Notes: a model not told the origin generated them from the letters alone. A DNA stretch of 64,000 bases from UBA2645 sp044360285 (GCA_044360285.1 JBIKKP010000001.1:1-64000); one strand, 5' to 3'. Shown: positions 25,153 through 34,206, counted from the first letter of the stretch. Translations and numbers: made by a program.

Positions 25153-25837
25153 TTTTGCTTAAATTAAAAATTACCGGCACGCGCCCTTCAACTATAGCTT
25201 TGCGCTGATATTTTGTTTCAACCCAATCACTTGGGAAATTTTGCCAATCTTTTTTTGAATTTGCGTCCCAAGAAAAATTTTTGCTGCGTAAAATTTGCGC
25301 CAGAATCCAAGTTTTGTAAGAGTCGTGATCCGTTGCAATTACTAACTTACCGCCATCTTTCATTTTTGGCGCAAGGATTGAATCAAAAAATTCCAGCGAA
25401 AGTAAGCGGCGTTTAAAATGCTTAGATTTTGGCCAAGGATCGGGGAAAAGAATAAAAATCTCGTCAAAAAACTTATCAGAAAAATTCGGCCAAAAACCGC
25501 GCACGTCTTGCTTAGAGAGGCGTAAATTTTGCAGCGGCTCTTGTTCGAGTTTGGCAAGCAAATTCACCACACCGTTTAGATGCGGCTCAAAACCGTAAAA
25601 ATTTTTCTGTGGATTATTTTTAGCCTTTTCGAACAAAAAATCACCAAAGCCAAAACCAATCTCAAGCACGTTGGCGCCTTTATTTTCAGCAGCTTGCGGC
25701 TCTGCAACTAGTTCATATTTTGGTAATAATTCGCTAAGCAAAAAATTTTTATGATCGGAAAGTCGACGGCTTTTGATGCGGCCGAAGCTACGGATCAAAA
25801 TCCGTTCAACATCTTTTTTAATCTCAGATTTCGACAT
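25145..25837 (-). CDS. trmB: tRNA (guanine-N7-)-methyltransferase
   Basis: TrmB methylates G46 of tRNA using S-adenosylmethionine. The 230 residues are normal. The SAM motif LEIGFGFGDFLFEKA is near residue 56-70, NFYGFEPH follows, and the signature IFILFPDPWPKSKHFKRRLL is near 130-149. Its start at 25837 opens with MSKSEIKKDVERILIRSFGR. It overlaps murB by 8 bases and comes 32 bases after rpiB. Confidence 0.95.
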   Translation of the reverse strand: MSKSEIKKDVERILIRSFGRIKSRRLSDHKNFLLSELLPKYELVAEPQAAENKGANVLEIGFGFGDFLFEKAKNNPQKNFYGFEPHLNGVVNLLAKLEQEPLQNLRLSKQDVRGFWPNFSDKFFDEIFILFPDPWPKSKHFKRRLLSLEFFDSILAPKMKDGGKLVIATDHDSYKTWILAQILRSKNFSWDANSKKDWQNFPSDWVETKYQRKAIVEGRVPVIFNLSKNV

Positions 25838-25869
25838 ATTTTGAGCGCTTTTTTGGTAAAATTAGGCGG

Positions 25870-26316
25870 CTATTTTGATAATTTGGCAACTCGGCGCTCA
25901 TGCCTTCCACCCTCGAATTCAGCTGTCAAAAAGGCTTTTACCACCGACAAGGCCGTTTTGTTTTTGACCATTCTTGCCCCAAGACAAAGTACGTTGGCGT
26001 TATTGTGGGCGCGTGATAATTTTGCTGCTTTGACGCTGTGACAAAGTGCCGCGCGAATATGTTTGTGGCGATTGGCGGCAATAGAAATTCCAACGCCGCT
26101 GCCGCAAATTAATATGCCAAAGTCAGCAGAATTTTTACGAACTTTTTTACAAAGTTTGTTAGCATAGTCGGGATAATCAACCGAAGCGCTTTCTGAATCG
26201 CAACCCAGGTCAAGAACAGAAATTTTTAGTTTTTTTAACTCAGATAATAGAGAATCTTTCAACACAAAACCAGCGTGATCAGAAGCGAGATAGACTTTTG
26301 CTGGAATTTTTTTCAT
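25870..26316 (-). CDS. rpiB: ribose-5-phosphate isomerase B
   Basis: RpiB interconverts ribose 5-phosphate and ribulose 5-phosphate. The chosen ATG at 26316 gives MKKIPAKVYLASDHAGF, the family start; a longer frame to 26496 would overlap rpsI and is rejected, and an ATG at 26328 is also possible. The motifs VDYPDYANKL near residue 47, ILICGSGVGISIAANRH near 75-91 and ARAHNNANVLCLGAR-like (SRAHNNANVLCLGAR) near 110 are present. Length about 148, normal. The gene follows the rpsI terminator. Confidence 0.93.
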   Translation of the reverse strand: MKKIPAKVYLASDHAGFVLKDSLLSELKKLKISVLDLGCDSESASVDYPDYANKLCKKVRKNSADFGILICGSGVGISIAANRHKHIRAALCHSVKAAKLSRAHNNANVLCLGARMVKNKTALSVVKAFLTAEFEGGRHERRVAKLSK

Positions 26317-26332
26317 CGAAGAAATCATTAAA

Positions 26333-26368
26333 CAAAAAAATTGCTTGGGACTTCCATCCCAAGCAATT
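26333..26368 (-). terminator. intrinsic terminator after rpsI
   Basis: On the minus strand ATTGCTTGGG, a short loop and CCCAAGCAAT form a 10-bp stem followed by a T run. It ends the rplM-rpsI transcript just before the rpiB start. Confidence 0.9.
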
Positions 26369-26419
26369 CGAATTTTTTGTAAAAGTGACGAAGCTTTGCC
26401 AATAAAGGCTGCAAGCGTA

Positions 26420-26884
26420 TTAACGTTTGCGGTAAGTTTGTCCTTTGCGGGCTTTTTTGAGACCGTATTTTTTACGTTCAACAACGCGAGAATCACGAGT
26501 CAAGAATCCACCAACGCGCAGAACTTTACGAGTTGTTGGATCGAAAGCTGCTAGAGCTTTGCTGATGCCATGAGAAAGAGCGCCGGCTTGGCCACTTTTT
26601 CCACCGCCAATCATGTCAGCAACAACGTCGAATTTATTTTCGCATCCAGCTGCACCAAATGGAGCTCTGGCAATGTTGAACAGAATTTCGCGGCCAAGGT
26701 AAAGTTTACCTTCCATGCCATTAATTTGAACTTTTCCTGAGCCTTTTTTGATCCAGACGCGGGCAATAGCATTTTTTCTTTTGCCAGTTGCGTAAGAACG
26801 ACCCTGAGCGTCAATGCGTGGCTCAACCAGAGCTTCCGTCTTTGGGGTAACTTCGATAATTCTTTCTTTGATGACTGCAGACAT
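26420..26884 (-). CDS. rpsI: 30S ribosomal protein S9
   Basis: S9 belongs to the small ribosomal subunit. The signature region RSYATGKRKNAIARVWIKKGSG begins near residue 28, and the C-terminus ends ERKKYGLKKARKGQTYRKR, the tail that reaches the P site. Length 154 with a short N-terminal extension. It follows rplM by 2 bases as in most bacteria. Confidence 0.97.
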   Translation of the reverse strand: MSAVIKERIIEVTPKTEALVEPRIDAQGRSYATGKRKNAIARVWIKKGSGKVQINGMEGKLYLGREILFNIARAPFGAAGCENKFDVVADMIGGGKSGQAGALSHGISKALAAFDPTTRKVLRVGGFLTRDSRVVERKKYGLKKARKGQTYRKR

Positions 26885-26886
26885 GT

Positions 26887-27354
26887 TTAGTTAACTTTTG
26901 TGTTTTTGCGATTCAGGGAAGCAACATCCAAAACTTGTGGCGATTGCCCTTGGTGTTTGTGTTCACTGCCTTTGTAAAGGTGCAACTTGAGCATAATGTC
27001 GCGCTGCAAAGGTCCGCGAGAAATCATACGAGAAATTGCATATTCCAAAACTCTTTCAGGATGATTTCCTTCAATGATTTGACGTGCAGTTCTGTCTTTG
27101 ATTCCACCAGGAAAACCAGTGTGCCAATAGTAAAGTTTTTCGGCATATTTTTTGCCGGTTAGTTTCACTTTATCAGCATTAATGATGACAACGTGATCGC
27201 CGCAATCAAGGTTTGGGGTGAAGGTGGCTTTGTGTTTTCCGCGCAAAAGGTTGGCAACGATTGTGGATAGACGTCCCAGGACAAGGCCTTCAGCGTCGAT
27301 TAACCACCACTTTCTTTCAATTTCTTTTGGTTTGGCTACGTAAGTTTTAAGCAT
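26887..27354 (-). CDS. rplM: 50S ribosomal protein L13
   Basis: L13 is an early-assembling large-subunit protein. The sequence has WWLIDAEGLVLGRLSTIVANLLRGKHK-type start (seen as LIDAEGLVLGRL near residue 18), KLYYWHTGFPGGIKDRTARQ near 69-88 and YKGSEHKHQGQSPQ near 128. Length 155, normal. It heads the rplM-rpsI operon. A GAGGA stretch about 6-10 bases upstream of ATG can act as ribosome binding site. Confidence 0.97.
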   Translation of the reverse strand: MLKTYVAKPKEIERKWWLIDAEGLVLGRLSTIVANLLRGKHKATFTPNLDCGDHVVIINADKVKLTGKKYAEKLYYWHTGFPGGIKDRTARQIIEGNHPERVLEYAISRMISRGPLQRDIMLKLHLYKGSEHKHQGQSPQVLDVASLNRKNTKVN

Positions 27355-27481
27355 AAAAAATCCTCGAAGGAGGCTTCAGAATTAAGGTTTGTAAGACTTT
27401 TAAATGTATCGGGAAAAAATGGGAGGCGGGGCATTCAATTCACCAAAAGTGAAATGTCAAATTTTTTCTCCGAAGAGTGTG

Positions 27482-28072
27482 TCAGACAGTAGTTGAGGTT
27501 AAGTGCCTTGTATAATCTTGACGCAAAATGCTGAAAGAATGCACGTCCACGTAGCGCCCAAGGTGATAACGGTGCTGACGCAAAACGCCCTCTAAGGTAA
27601 AACCTTTTTTCAACAACAAATTGCGCGAAGGTTCGTTTAGCACCGAGGTGTATGCCTCGATACGATTTACACGCCAATCTTTGAAGCCATGCTGCAACAT
27701 CACGTCAATTGCGTGGCTGGATATTCCCTGACGCCAGAATTCACGCGCTAAATCATAACTTAATTCCATGCGACTTTGGTAGGCATTATAGCTGGTGAGT
27801 CCAATAGTACCAACCAAACGATCGTCGCTTTTGCGCGCAATGGCAAAATAAACACCTTCATCGCGGTAATAAATTCCGCGCCAATATCGCATTTCTTGCA
27901 GCGCCGTTTCAACACTGCGCGGGATCTCGCACATGATGTATTTATTTACTTCAGGATCGTTGTAATAACGCAAAAAATCCTCAACATCAGAATCGCGTTT
28001 TTCGCGCAAATAAAACTCACCCAAATCAAATTCGCGAAACTGTTTTTGCGGCAGAGGGTAAGCGTTATACAT
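27482..28072 (-). CDS. GNAT-family N-acetyltransferase (RimJ/RimL-like)
   Basis: Acetyl-CoA-dependent transferases of this group acetylate protein N-termini or small amines. The 196 residues show the GNAT fold: REKRDSDVEDFLRYYNDPEVNKYI near residue 24, GTIGLTSYNA near 89, the acetyl-CoA loop region REFWRQGISSHAIDVMLQHGF near 110-130, and NEPSRNLLLKKGFTLEGVLRQ near 149-169, a clear RimJ/RimL hallmark. It is 2 bases upstream of nothing but downstream of tlyC on the same strand (3-base gap). Substrate unknown. Confidence 0.88.
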   Translation of the reverse strand: MYNAYPLPQKQFREFDLGEFYLREKRDSDVEDFLRYYNDPEVNKYIMCEIPRSVETALQEMRYWRGIYYRDEGVYFAIARKSDDRLVGTIGLTSYNAYQSRMELSYDLAREFWRQGISSHAIDVMLQHGFKDWRVNRIEAYTSVLNEPSRNLLLKKGFTLEGVLRQHRYHLGRYVDVHSFSILRQDYTRHLTSTTV

Positions 28073-28074
28073 GT

Positions 28075-28956
28075 TTACGATTCTTTGATTTTACTGATTT
28101 CAAGAAGCTTTACGCTGCGATTATCAGCGTCGATTATTTTGATGCTCAGGCCATATTTTTTAGCTTCATCACCAATATCTGGAACGCGCTTAAAGATAGA
28201 CATTGCAAGGCCTCCCACGGTTTCAAACTGGTCGCTTCTTGATTTTATTTTTACCTGCAAAACTTCTTCCAGCTTCTTGATTTCAACACGACCGCCAATT
28301 TGAAAAAGATTTTCTTCAACTTTTTTAATACGGAAAAAAGAGCTTTCGTCTGGCAAATCGTGCTCGTCTTCGATGTCACCAAAAATTTGTTCCATCAAAT
28401 TTTCAATCGTCACCAATCCATCAACCGCGCCAAATTCATCAAGAACGATAGCAATATGAACGCGCATATTTCGCATACGCAGCATCAAATCAGCAAGCTT
28501 CATTGAACCTGGAACAAAAAGAATTTTGCGCAGAATTTTACTCAAAGAAAATTCCGCATCTTTTTCGCATAAAAACTTTGCTAGATCCTTGCTGTGAATG
28601 AATCCAACCACCTCGTCAACATTGTCGCGAAACACCGGAATTCGTGTATGTCCTTGCAAAGTGATAAGTTGTTTGAGGTCTTCCAAACTGGCATCGTAAT
28701 CAATAGCAATAATGTCGCCTCTTGGCGTCATGATTGAGGAAACTTTTTTATCACCAAAACCAGCGATATTTTTGAACATCTTTTTTTCTTCGGCACCGAT
28801 CAGACCTTCCTTTTCATAGGCTTCAACAACGTGTGAAATCACTGAAGCGAAAGATTTTTTAGTTTTTTTGCCAAAAAGACTGAAGCAAAAGTTGAGTAAT
28901 TTTTTGGCGCGTGATTTTGATTTAAGTTCGTGAGTTTTCTTACTATGAGTGTCCAT
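28075..28956 (-). CDS. tlyC: TlyC/CorC-family CBS-domain protein
   Basis: The 293 residues have two CBS domains (SIMTPRGDIIAIDYDASLEDLKQLI near residue 75 and the segment up to DEFGAVDGLVTIENLMEQIFGDIEDEH near 175-200) and the C-terminal CorC/HlyC transporter-associated domain (VGGLAMSIFKRVPDIGDEAK near 245). There is no membrane domain, as in the short CorC/TlyC form. Rickettsial TlyC has been described as a haemolysin, while enteric CorC is tied to magnesium/cobalt efflux; YbeY-CorC linkage is common. It lies 11 bases downstream of ybeY. Which role applies here cannot be told. Confidence 0.88.
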   Translation of the reverse strand: MDTHSKKTHELKSKSRAKKLLNFCFSLFGKKTKKSFASVISHVVEAYEKEGLIGAEEKKMFKNIAGFGDKKVSSIMTPRGDIIAIDYDASLEDLKQLITLQGHTRIPVFRDNVDEVVGFIHSKDLAKFLCEKDAEFSLSKILRKILFVPGSMKLADLMLRMRNMRVHIAIVLDEFGAVDGLVTIENLMEQIFGDIEDEHDLPDESSFFRIKKVEENLFQIGGRVEIKKLEEVLQVKIKSRSDQFETVGGLAMSIFKRVPDIGDEAKKYGLSIKIIDADNRSVKLLEISKIKES

Positions 28957-28967
28957 TGAGGCTTGAT

Positions 28968-29486
28968 TTAATTGAGGCGATAGGGGTTTTGAATTCCAAG
29001 TTGTTTGAGGATTTTTATTTCGATTTTCTCCATTTTTTCAGCCATTTTTTCATCTTCATGATCATGACCAAGCAAGTGCAGAAGCGCGTGCACAATAAGA
29101 TGGCTTAAATGATTTTCAAATTTCTTTTTGTTTTTTTCTGCATCTTTTTTGGTGACTTCGTAAGCAATAACAATATCGCCTAAAAACAAGTAGCTAAGGC
29201 CTTTGGCAGCTTTTTTGATTCCAAACTCACGCAAAAAATTTTCATCAAGTTGCGAAAAAGACAAAACGTCGGTTGGCGAATTTTTGCCGCGAAACTCAAA
29301 ATTTATTTTTTTGATCTGCTGATTTGAAACCATTGAAATAGCCAGCTCGAGCGTAAAATTTTTTTTGAGAATTTTTTGTAAATCGGTGAGTGGAATAACT
29401 TTTTCGCAAGTTTTTCTAACAAATTTTTCGATGTCTTTTTGCACCAGCCATTTTTTGCTTTTCACTTCTACGTCTAGAGAAATCAT
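28968..29486 (-). CDS. ybeY: endoribonuclease YbeY (rRNA maturation)
   Basis: YbeY is a metal-dependent RNase acting in 16S rRNA maturation and ribosome quality control. The zinc motif HALLHLLGHDHEDE (H-x3-H-x5-H) lies near residue 129-142. TDVLSFSQ near 77 is also conserved. The ATG at 29486 overlaps the hemH stop as ATGA, so it is favoured over 29513. The C-terminal coupling to tlyC is a widely found arrangement. Confidence 0.92.
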   Translation of the reverse strand: MISLDVEVKSKKWLVQKDIEKFVRKTCEKVIPLTDLQKILKKNFTLELAISMVSNQQIKKINFEFRGKNSPTDVLSFSQLDENFLREFGIKKAAKGLSYLFLGDIVIAYEVTKKDAEKNKKKFENHLSHLIVHALLHLLGHDHEDEKMAEKMEKIEIKILKQLGIQNPYRLN

Positions 29487-30559
29487 GCTTGGCAAGGGTT
29501 TGGGTTTTGACAAAATTTAAATTCTTTTGGACAAATTCTGTGTTTTTTCATGCCCGAAAAAAATTCTGACTCATCGCCGATATTTGCCTCTTTGCAAATT
29601 TCTGTAAGCGCTTTGATGAAGTGCCCTTCAAGATTCAAAGCCGGCACGCGCAGATAGTTTTTAGCACCCAAATCCGTCGCTAATTTTTTATATTCAATAT
29701 CAAGTTCCGCCAATGTTTCTAAGTGATCCGAGACAAAAGCAACCGGCACAATTACTGGAATTTTTTTATCAAGAATCGTGCTGCGAAGTGCTGTATCAAG
29801 GCTTGGAGAAGTCCATTGTAATGGGCCAACTTTCGACTGATAACAAATGCGAAAATCAATTTCACTTTTTTCAACTGAGAAAATTTCCGCTAAATTCTCG
29901 ACAATTTTTTCAGTAGTTTGCGTCACTTGAAAAACATAGGGATCACCAGCATTTACAAGCTTCTGTGGCAATCCGTGCGCTGAAAAAAGAAAACGAAATT
30001 TGTGTAAATTTTGTTCGTAGAGTTGAACAACTTTTTGCTTAATTAAAATAGCGTGCGACTTGATAAATTCGATTTGCGTTGGATAGCAGCACACAATTTT
30101 AAGCGGAACTTTTTCATCAAATTTGTCGATAAAATCTTGCAGCGATGATCTGGTTGTGGCGCTAGAGAATTGAGGATAGAGCGGCAATAAAATCACTTTA
30201 TCTGGCCCATATTCCTTCACCCTTTTTATCACTTCAGCGGCGAAAGGATGAAAGTAGCGCATCGCCACAAAAACCTTAAAATTTCCAAAAAAAGAAAGCT
30301 CCTTCTCAAGGGCGTGAGCCTGCGCCGAAGTCACCTCCAGCAACGGTGACTTGCCACCAATTTCAGCATAAATTTTTTGCACTTTCGGCGCTCTTCTTTT
30401 TGAAATAAGTTTAGCAATCAAAAAACGAAAAGGCTGCGGCAGATCAATGATTGCCTTATCTGAGAACAGATTGAAAAGAAATTTTTCAACCGAAGAAAGC
30501 GAATCAGGCCCGCCTAAATTGAATAAAACTACTGCTGTTTTTTGGTTAAAATTTTTCAT
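29483..30559 (-). CDS. hemH: ferrochelatase
   Basis: HemH inserts ferrous iron into protoporphyrin IX, the last step of haem synthesis. The 358 residues show TAVVLFNLGGPDSLSSV near residue 8, IGGKSPLLEVTSAQA, VAMRYFHPF near 107, the signature LFSAHGLPQKLVNAGDPY with the catalytic His near 192, and QSKVGPLQWTSPS near 240 followed by VPVAFVSDHLETLAELD with the catalytic Glu. It overlaps znuB by 4 bases (ATGA) and ybeY by 4 bases. Together with hemA and hemC in this window it shows that haem is made by the cell. Confidence 0.96.
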   Translation of the reverse strand: MKNFNQKTAVVLFNLGGPDSLSSVEKFLFNLFSDKAIIDLPQPFRFLIAKLISKRRAPKVQKIYAEIGGKSPLLEVTSAQAHALEKELSFFGNFKVFVAMRYFHPFAAEVIKRVKEYGPDKVILLPLYPQFSSATTRSSLQDFIDKFDEKVPLKIVCCYPTQIEFIKSHAILIKQKVVQLYEQNLHKFRFLFSAHGLPQKLVNAGDPYVFQVTQTTEKIVENLAEIFSVEKSEIDFRICYQSKVGPLQWTSPSLDTALRSTILDKKIPVIVPVAFVSDHLETLAELDIEYKKLATDLGAKNYLRVPALNLEGHFIKALTEICKEANIGDESEFFSGMKKHRICPKEFKFCQNPNPCQA

Positions 30560-31350
30560 GATTTTGTAAGAAAGTTTCTCACCAACAAGCTGAGGAAAAA
30601 AACCGCGGAAAAAACTGCGACTATTGTTGAATTTACTGTAAGATCAAAGCTGCTTGCAACCTTGAAGGAAGCTGCACAAAGGCATGTTGCAGCAATCACG
30701 CTAAACAACATCATTTGCTTGGCAGAAATGCAAAAAATTCGCGCAATTGCAGCGGGTAAAATGAACAAGGCGGTCATTAAAAAAACACCAACAATTCGCG
30801 AAAAAAGCGCAACAACAACAGAAAATAAAAGCAAAAAAGATATCTGCCAAAAATCTACGTTAATACCCTCAACCTTTGCCAGCTCTTGATTGGTGCAAAT
30901 CAGTAGAATTTTTTTGAAGGCAAAAATTACATAAAAAATCACTGCAAGAGTTATGGCAAATAGCAGCGCCAAATCGCTGTTTTCAACCGTCAAAACATCG
31001 CCAAAAACATAGGAAGAAAAACTAAAATTTTTGATCCACAAATCATTTAATAAAAGAGCCGCAGCGACGCAAGAGTAGGACAGAATTGCGATTATTGAAT
31101 CCTTAGCAAAAAAGCGGTTTTTCGAAATTAACAAGAACGTAGTGGCAAAAATTATCGCAAAAAAAATCAGCACAAAATTGCTCTCAATTGCAAAAAGTGC
31201 ACCAAGTGCCAAACCAAGCAGCGAGGCGTGTGAAAGCGAATCACCAAGATAGGAAATTTTTTTCCACAACACAAAAACGCCAAGCAAGCTGCAAGAAATT
31301 GCAATCAAAATCATTGCAAAAAACGGCTTCACTAAAAAGGATGCGAGCAC
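30556..31350 (-). CDS. znuB: ZnuB-type metal ABC transporter permease
   Basis: This is the membrane subunit of an ABC-3 family importer for zinc or manganese. The 264 residues contain about seven to eight hydrophobic helices. The family signature LGDSLSHASLLGLALG is near residue 35-50, and LLLFSVVVALFSRIVGVFLMTALFILPAAIARI near 170-203 (seen in pieces) is typical. The ATPase and binding protein are not adjacent. It is the first gene of the znuB-hemH-ybeY-tlyC run. Zinc versus manganese cannot be decided by eye. Confidence 0.88.
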   Translation of the reverse strand: MLASFLVKPFFAMILIAISCSLLGVFVLWKKISYLGDSLSHASLLGLALGALFAIESNFVLIFFAIIFATTFLLISKNRFFAKDSIIAILSYSCVAAALLLNDLWIKNFSFSSYVFGDVLTVENSDLALLFAITLAVIFYVIFAFKKILLICTNQELAKVEGINVDFWQISFLLLFSVVVALFSRIVGVFLMTALFILPAAIARIFCISAKQMMLFSVIAATCLCAASFKVASSFDLTVNSTIVAVFSAVFFLSLLVRNFLTKS

Positions 31351-31379
31351 TTTGTTTTCTAAGTTAAATTAAGACTTGT

Positions 31380-31772
31380 ATGCCAGAAAAATCTTCCCTG
31401 CTGTCGCAATTCATGAAAAAGCAGTTCAGCGAAAAATCTAGCAAAAAAAATCCGGTCAAATCCGCGCCAACTAAGGGAACAAAACCAGTGAAAGGTGACG
31501 AAGAAGAGGGAAAAAAAGATGGACAAGAACAAGAAATGACCGAGGAAGAAAAACTCGAAGATGCAAAAAAAGCCTCGCGCAACAAGGCTGCAGAGCGCGA
31601 TCAAACCGAAATGCTAAAAAAATTAATTGCACAAACTTTAATCAAATACACGGTTTTACTAAGCCTTCTTGGCATTCTTACTTATGGCATCATCGAATTT
31701 GGACCAGCCCTTATGGCCTCGCTTAACGGACTGATCTATAAAGTTTTGATGGGCGCCTTAAGCCAGAAGTAG
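31380..31772 (+). CDS. small charged protein with one membrane helix, unknown
   Basis: The 130 residues are not recognised. The first 80 are highly charged and disordered-looking (lysine-rich SEKSSKKNPVKSAP, then acidic DEEEGKKDGQEQEMTEEEKLED). One membrane helix lies near residues 90-112 (YTVLLSLLGILTYGIIEFGP). A cytoplasmic tail before a single anchor is the probable topology. The start is only 29 bases from the divergent znuB start; a later ATG at 31413 is possible. The pdhA gene follows after 88 bases. The coding call rests on composition and the unbroken frame. Confidence 0.6.
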   Translation: MPEKSSLLSQFMKKQFSEKSSKKNPVKSAPTKGTKPVKGDEEEGKKDGQEQEMTEEEKLEDAKKASRNKAAERDQTEMLKKLIAQTLIKYTVLLSLLGILTYGIIEFGPALMASLNGLIYKVLMGALSQK

Positions 31773-31860
31773 CATGGCTTCAAGCCGGTTTGACTTTTTA
31801 ATTTCGCCTCTTATCAAGCGCCGCCCTCGCCTAACTATTTAACCGTAAAAATTTACGTAG

Positions 31861-32859
31861 ATGCCTTCCAAATCAGGTGCTGCAAAGCACAATTCTATCA
31901 AAGATTTTTCTAAAAAAGAGCTACTCGCTTTTTATCGCGAAATGCTGCTGATCCGCCGCTTCGAAGAACGCGCTGGCCAGCTTTATGGCATGGGACTAAT
32001 TGCGGGCTTTTGCCACCTTTACATTGGCCAAGAAGCAATTGCCACTGGCATGCACCACACCATGATTCCAGGCGATAAAGTCATCACCACCTACCGCGAT
32101 CACGGCCACATGATTTCTGTTGGCTCTGACCCGAAAAAAATTATGGCCGAACTTTTGGGCCGTAAAGACGGCTCTTCAAAAGGAAAAGGTGGATCGATGC
32201 ACCTTTTTGATCTCGAAAAACATTTCTACGGCGGACATGGAATTGTTGGCGCCTCGGTTCCAATTGGCGCTGGGCTTGCTTTTGCTGATAAATATAACGG
32301 CAACAACAACGTCACTTACTGCTATTTTGGTGACGGCGCGGCACATCAGGGCCAAGTTTATGAAAGCTTCAACATGGCGAAATTGTGGAATCTGCCTGTT
32401 CTATTCATCATCGAAAATAACCACTACGCCATGGGCACTTCACTGAAGCGCTCCTCTTCTGTTGACGAGCTCCACAAGCGTGGCATTGGCTTCAACATTC
32501 CTGGCGTAAAAATTAACGGCATGGATGTTTTTGACGTAATTCGCGATGGCCAGAAATGCGTTGATTTTGTTCGCGCCGGCAATGGTCCAATGATTTTGGA
32601 AATGGACACTTATCGCTATCGCGGCCACTCAATGTCTGATCCGGCAACCTATCGCAGCAAAGAAGAATTGAACGACAAAAAAGACCTCGACCCAATTGAG
32701 TCTCTGCGCGCACAGGCCTTAGAAGCAAAAGTGCTTACCGAAGCTGAAATCAAAAAAATCGACGAAGAAGTTAAAAACGAAGTTAACGACATAGTCGAAT
32801 TTGCCAAAAACTCTCCAGAGCCTGATGAATCAGAGCTTCTCACTGAAGTTTACAATTAA
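31861..32859 (+). CDS. pdhA: pyruvate dehydrogenase E1 component, alpha subunit
   Basis: PdhA with PdhB decarboxylates pyruvate using thiamine diphosphate. The 332 residues show LIRRFEERAGQLYGMGLI near residue 31, RDHGHMISVG near 80, GKGGSMHLF, and the ThDP-binding motif GDGAAHQGQVYESFNMAKLWNLPVLFIIENN (GDG near 157, NN near 186). The phosphorylation-loop-like YRYRGHSMSDPATYR near 252-266 is present. It is 7 bases from pdhB. Confidence 0.97.
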   Translation: MPSKSGAAKHNSIKDFSKKELLAFYREMLLIRRFEERAGQLYGMGLIAGFCHLYIGQEAIATGMHHTMIPGDKVITTYRDHGHMISVGSDPKKIMAELLGRKDGSSKGKGGSMHLFDLEKHFYGGHGIVGASVPIGAGLAFADKYNGNNNVTYCYFGDGAAHQGQVYESFNMAKLWNLPVLFIIENNHYAMGTSLKRSSSVDELHKRGIGFNIPGVKINGMDVFDVIRDGQKCVDFVRAGNGPMILEMDTYRYRGHSMSDPATYRSKEELNDKKDLDPIESLRAQALEAKVLTEAEIKKIDEEVKNEVNDIVEFAKNSPEPDESELLTEVYN

Positions 32860-32866
32860 GGAAAAC

Positions 32867-33856
32867 ATGACTCTAAGAAAAATTACCGTCCGTGAAGCAC
32901 TCCGCGAAGCAATGGCTGAAGAGATGCGCGCGCATCAAGAAATTTTTGTTATGGGCGAAGAAGTCGCAGAATATAACGGTGCTTACAAAGTGACTCAGGG
33001 ACTTTTGGCCGAATTTGGCGCCAAGCGCGTAATCGACACGCCAATCACTGAACAAGGTTTTGCTGGATTGGCGATTGGCGCGGCTTTTGCCGGTCTTCGT
33101 CCGGTCGTTGAATTTATGACTTTTAACTTTGCCATGCAGGCAATTGATCAAATTCTTAACTCGGCAGCGAAAACAAATTACATGTCTGGCGGCCAAGTTC
33201 GTTGCCCAATTGTTTTCCGCGGACCTAACGGCGCAGCGTCTCGCGTTGGTGCGCAGCACTCGCAATGCTACGCGGCTTGGTATGGCTCAATTCCTGGTTT
33301 AAAAGTTGTTTCACCTTACAGCGCGGCTGACGCAAAAGGTTTGTTAAAAGCGGCAATTCGCGATCCAAATCCTGTGGTTTTCCTCGAAAATGAAATCACT
33401 TACGGCTTTTCTTTCGAAGAAGAATATGACGACGACCACGTTGTTGAAATTGGCAAAGCAAAAGTTCTTCGCGAAGGAAGTGATGTCACAATTATTGCCT
33501 TTTCTTTGGTCGTAAAATATGCACTTGAAGCTGCAGAGGCGCTTGCCGCTGAAGGCATTAGCGCCGAAGTAATTGACCTGCGCACTATCCGCCCAATTGA
33601 TCGCGAAACTATTGTTGAATCAGTGAAAAAAACTTCACGCTGCGTGACTGTTGAAGAAGGTTTTCCATTCGCTTCAATTGGCTCTGAAATTGCCTCAATT
33701 TTGATGGAAGAAGCTTTCGATTATCTTGACGCACCGGTGAAAAAATTGGCCTCGGTTGACGCGCCACTGCCATATGCCGCAAACCTTGAGCGCCTAGCCT
33801 TGCCAAAGACAAATAACATTATCGACGCCGTAAAAGAAGTTTGCTTTCGCGGCTAA
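32867..33856 (+). CDS. pdhB: pyruvate dehydrogenase E1 component, beta subunit
   Basis: PdhB is the partner of PdhA. The ATG at 32867 (MTLRKITVREALREAM) is the family start; an upstream in-frame start at 32801 would lie in pdhA. Motifs: VMGEEVAEYNGAYKVTQGL near residue 28, DTPITEQGFAGLAIGAAFAG near 57, and FLENEITYG near 173 are typical. The N-terminal lipoyl domain seen in some PdhB forms is absent (329 residues). No pdhC follows; instead a FtsB-like gene overlaps its stop (TAATG). Confidence 0.97.
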   Translation: MTLRKITVREALREAMAEEMRAHQEIFVMGEEVAEYNGAYKVTQGLLAEFGAKRVIDTPITEQGFAGLAIGAAFAGLRPVVEFMTFNFAMQAIDQILNSAAKTNYMSGGQVRCPIVFRGPNGAASRVGAQHSQCYAAWYGSIPGLKVVSPYSAADAKGLLKAAIRDPNPVVFLENEITYGFSFEEEYDDDHVVEIGKAKVLREGSDVTIIAFSLVVKYALEAAEALAAEGISAEVIDLRTIRPIDRETIVESVKKTSRCVTVEEGFPFASIGSEIASILMEEAFDYLDAPVKKLASVDAPLPYAANLERLALPKTNNIIDAVKEVCFRG

Positions 33857-34206
33857 TGGCACAAAACTTTGTCTATAACATCGTCAGGCAATATAACATC
33901 ACAAAACCCCTCTTCATCGGCTATTTCATTAGCTTCTTCGTCATTTTGTATTTTTTATTTTTCACGATTTTTGGCCAAAAAGGCCTCGTTGAAATGATGC
34001 GCCTGCAAGCAAAAGTTGAAAATAAAGAAATCGCCAAACAGCAGCTGCAAGATAAAATGCAGGCAAAGAAAAACATGGTTGATGGCATGAGCCTTAACTC
34101 TCTGGACCTTGATTTACTAGATGAAGAATCACGCAAAGTTTTGGGATATGTCGGCAAAAACGAAGTGGTGATCTATCAAGAAAATCTCAAAGAAAAACAG
34201 CAATGA
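33856..34206 (+). CDS. FtsB/DivIC-like septum protein
   Basis: The 116 residues have one N-terminal membrane helix (PLFIGYFISFFVILYFLFFT near residues 17-38) followed by a coiled-coil (VEMMRLQAKVENKEIAKQQLQDKMQ) and a short C-terminal part with LDLLDEESRKVLGYVGKNEVVIY. This is the layout of FtsB/DivIC, which links FtsL and FtsQ in the divisome. The ATG overlaps the pdhB stop, and its stop overlaps the next gene by 4 bases (ATGA). A septum-initiator protein right after pdhB occurs in other alphaproteobacteria. Confidence 0.8.
   Translation: MAQNFVYNIVRQYNITKPLFIGYFISFFVILYFLFFTIFGQKGLVEMMRLQAKVENKEIAKQQLQDKMQAKKNMVDGMSLNSLDLDLLDEESRKVLGYVGKNEVVIYQENLKEKQQ

Noticed and set aside
27355..27400. 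A degenerate palindromic element upstream of rplM
   Set aside because: TCCTCGAA and GGCTTCAGAATT resemble the element, but the arms and pairing are missing and the region holds the rplM ribosome-binding site.
31359..31604. Minus-strand hydrophobic frames opposite the small charged protein
   Set aside because: They mirror a Lys/Glu-rich coding frame (Phe/Ser-rich shadows) and have no other support.
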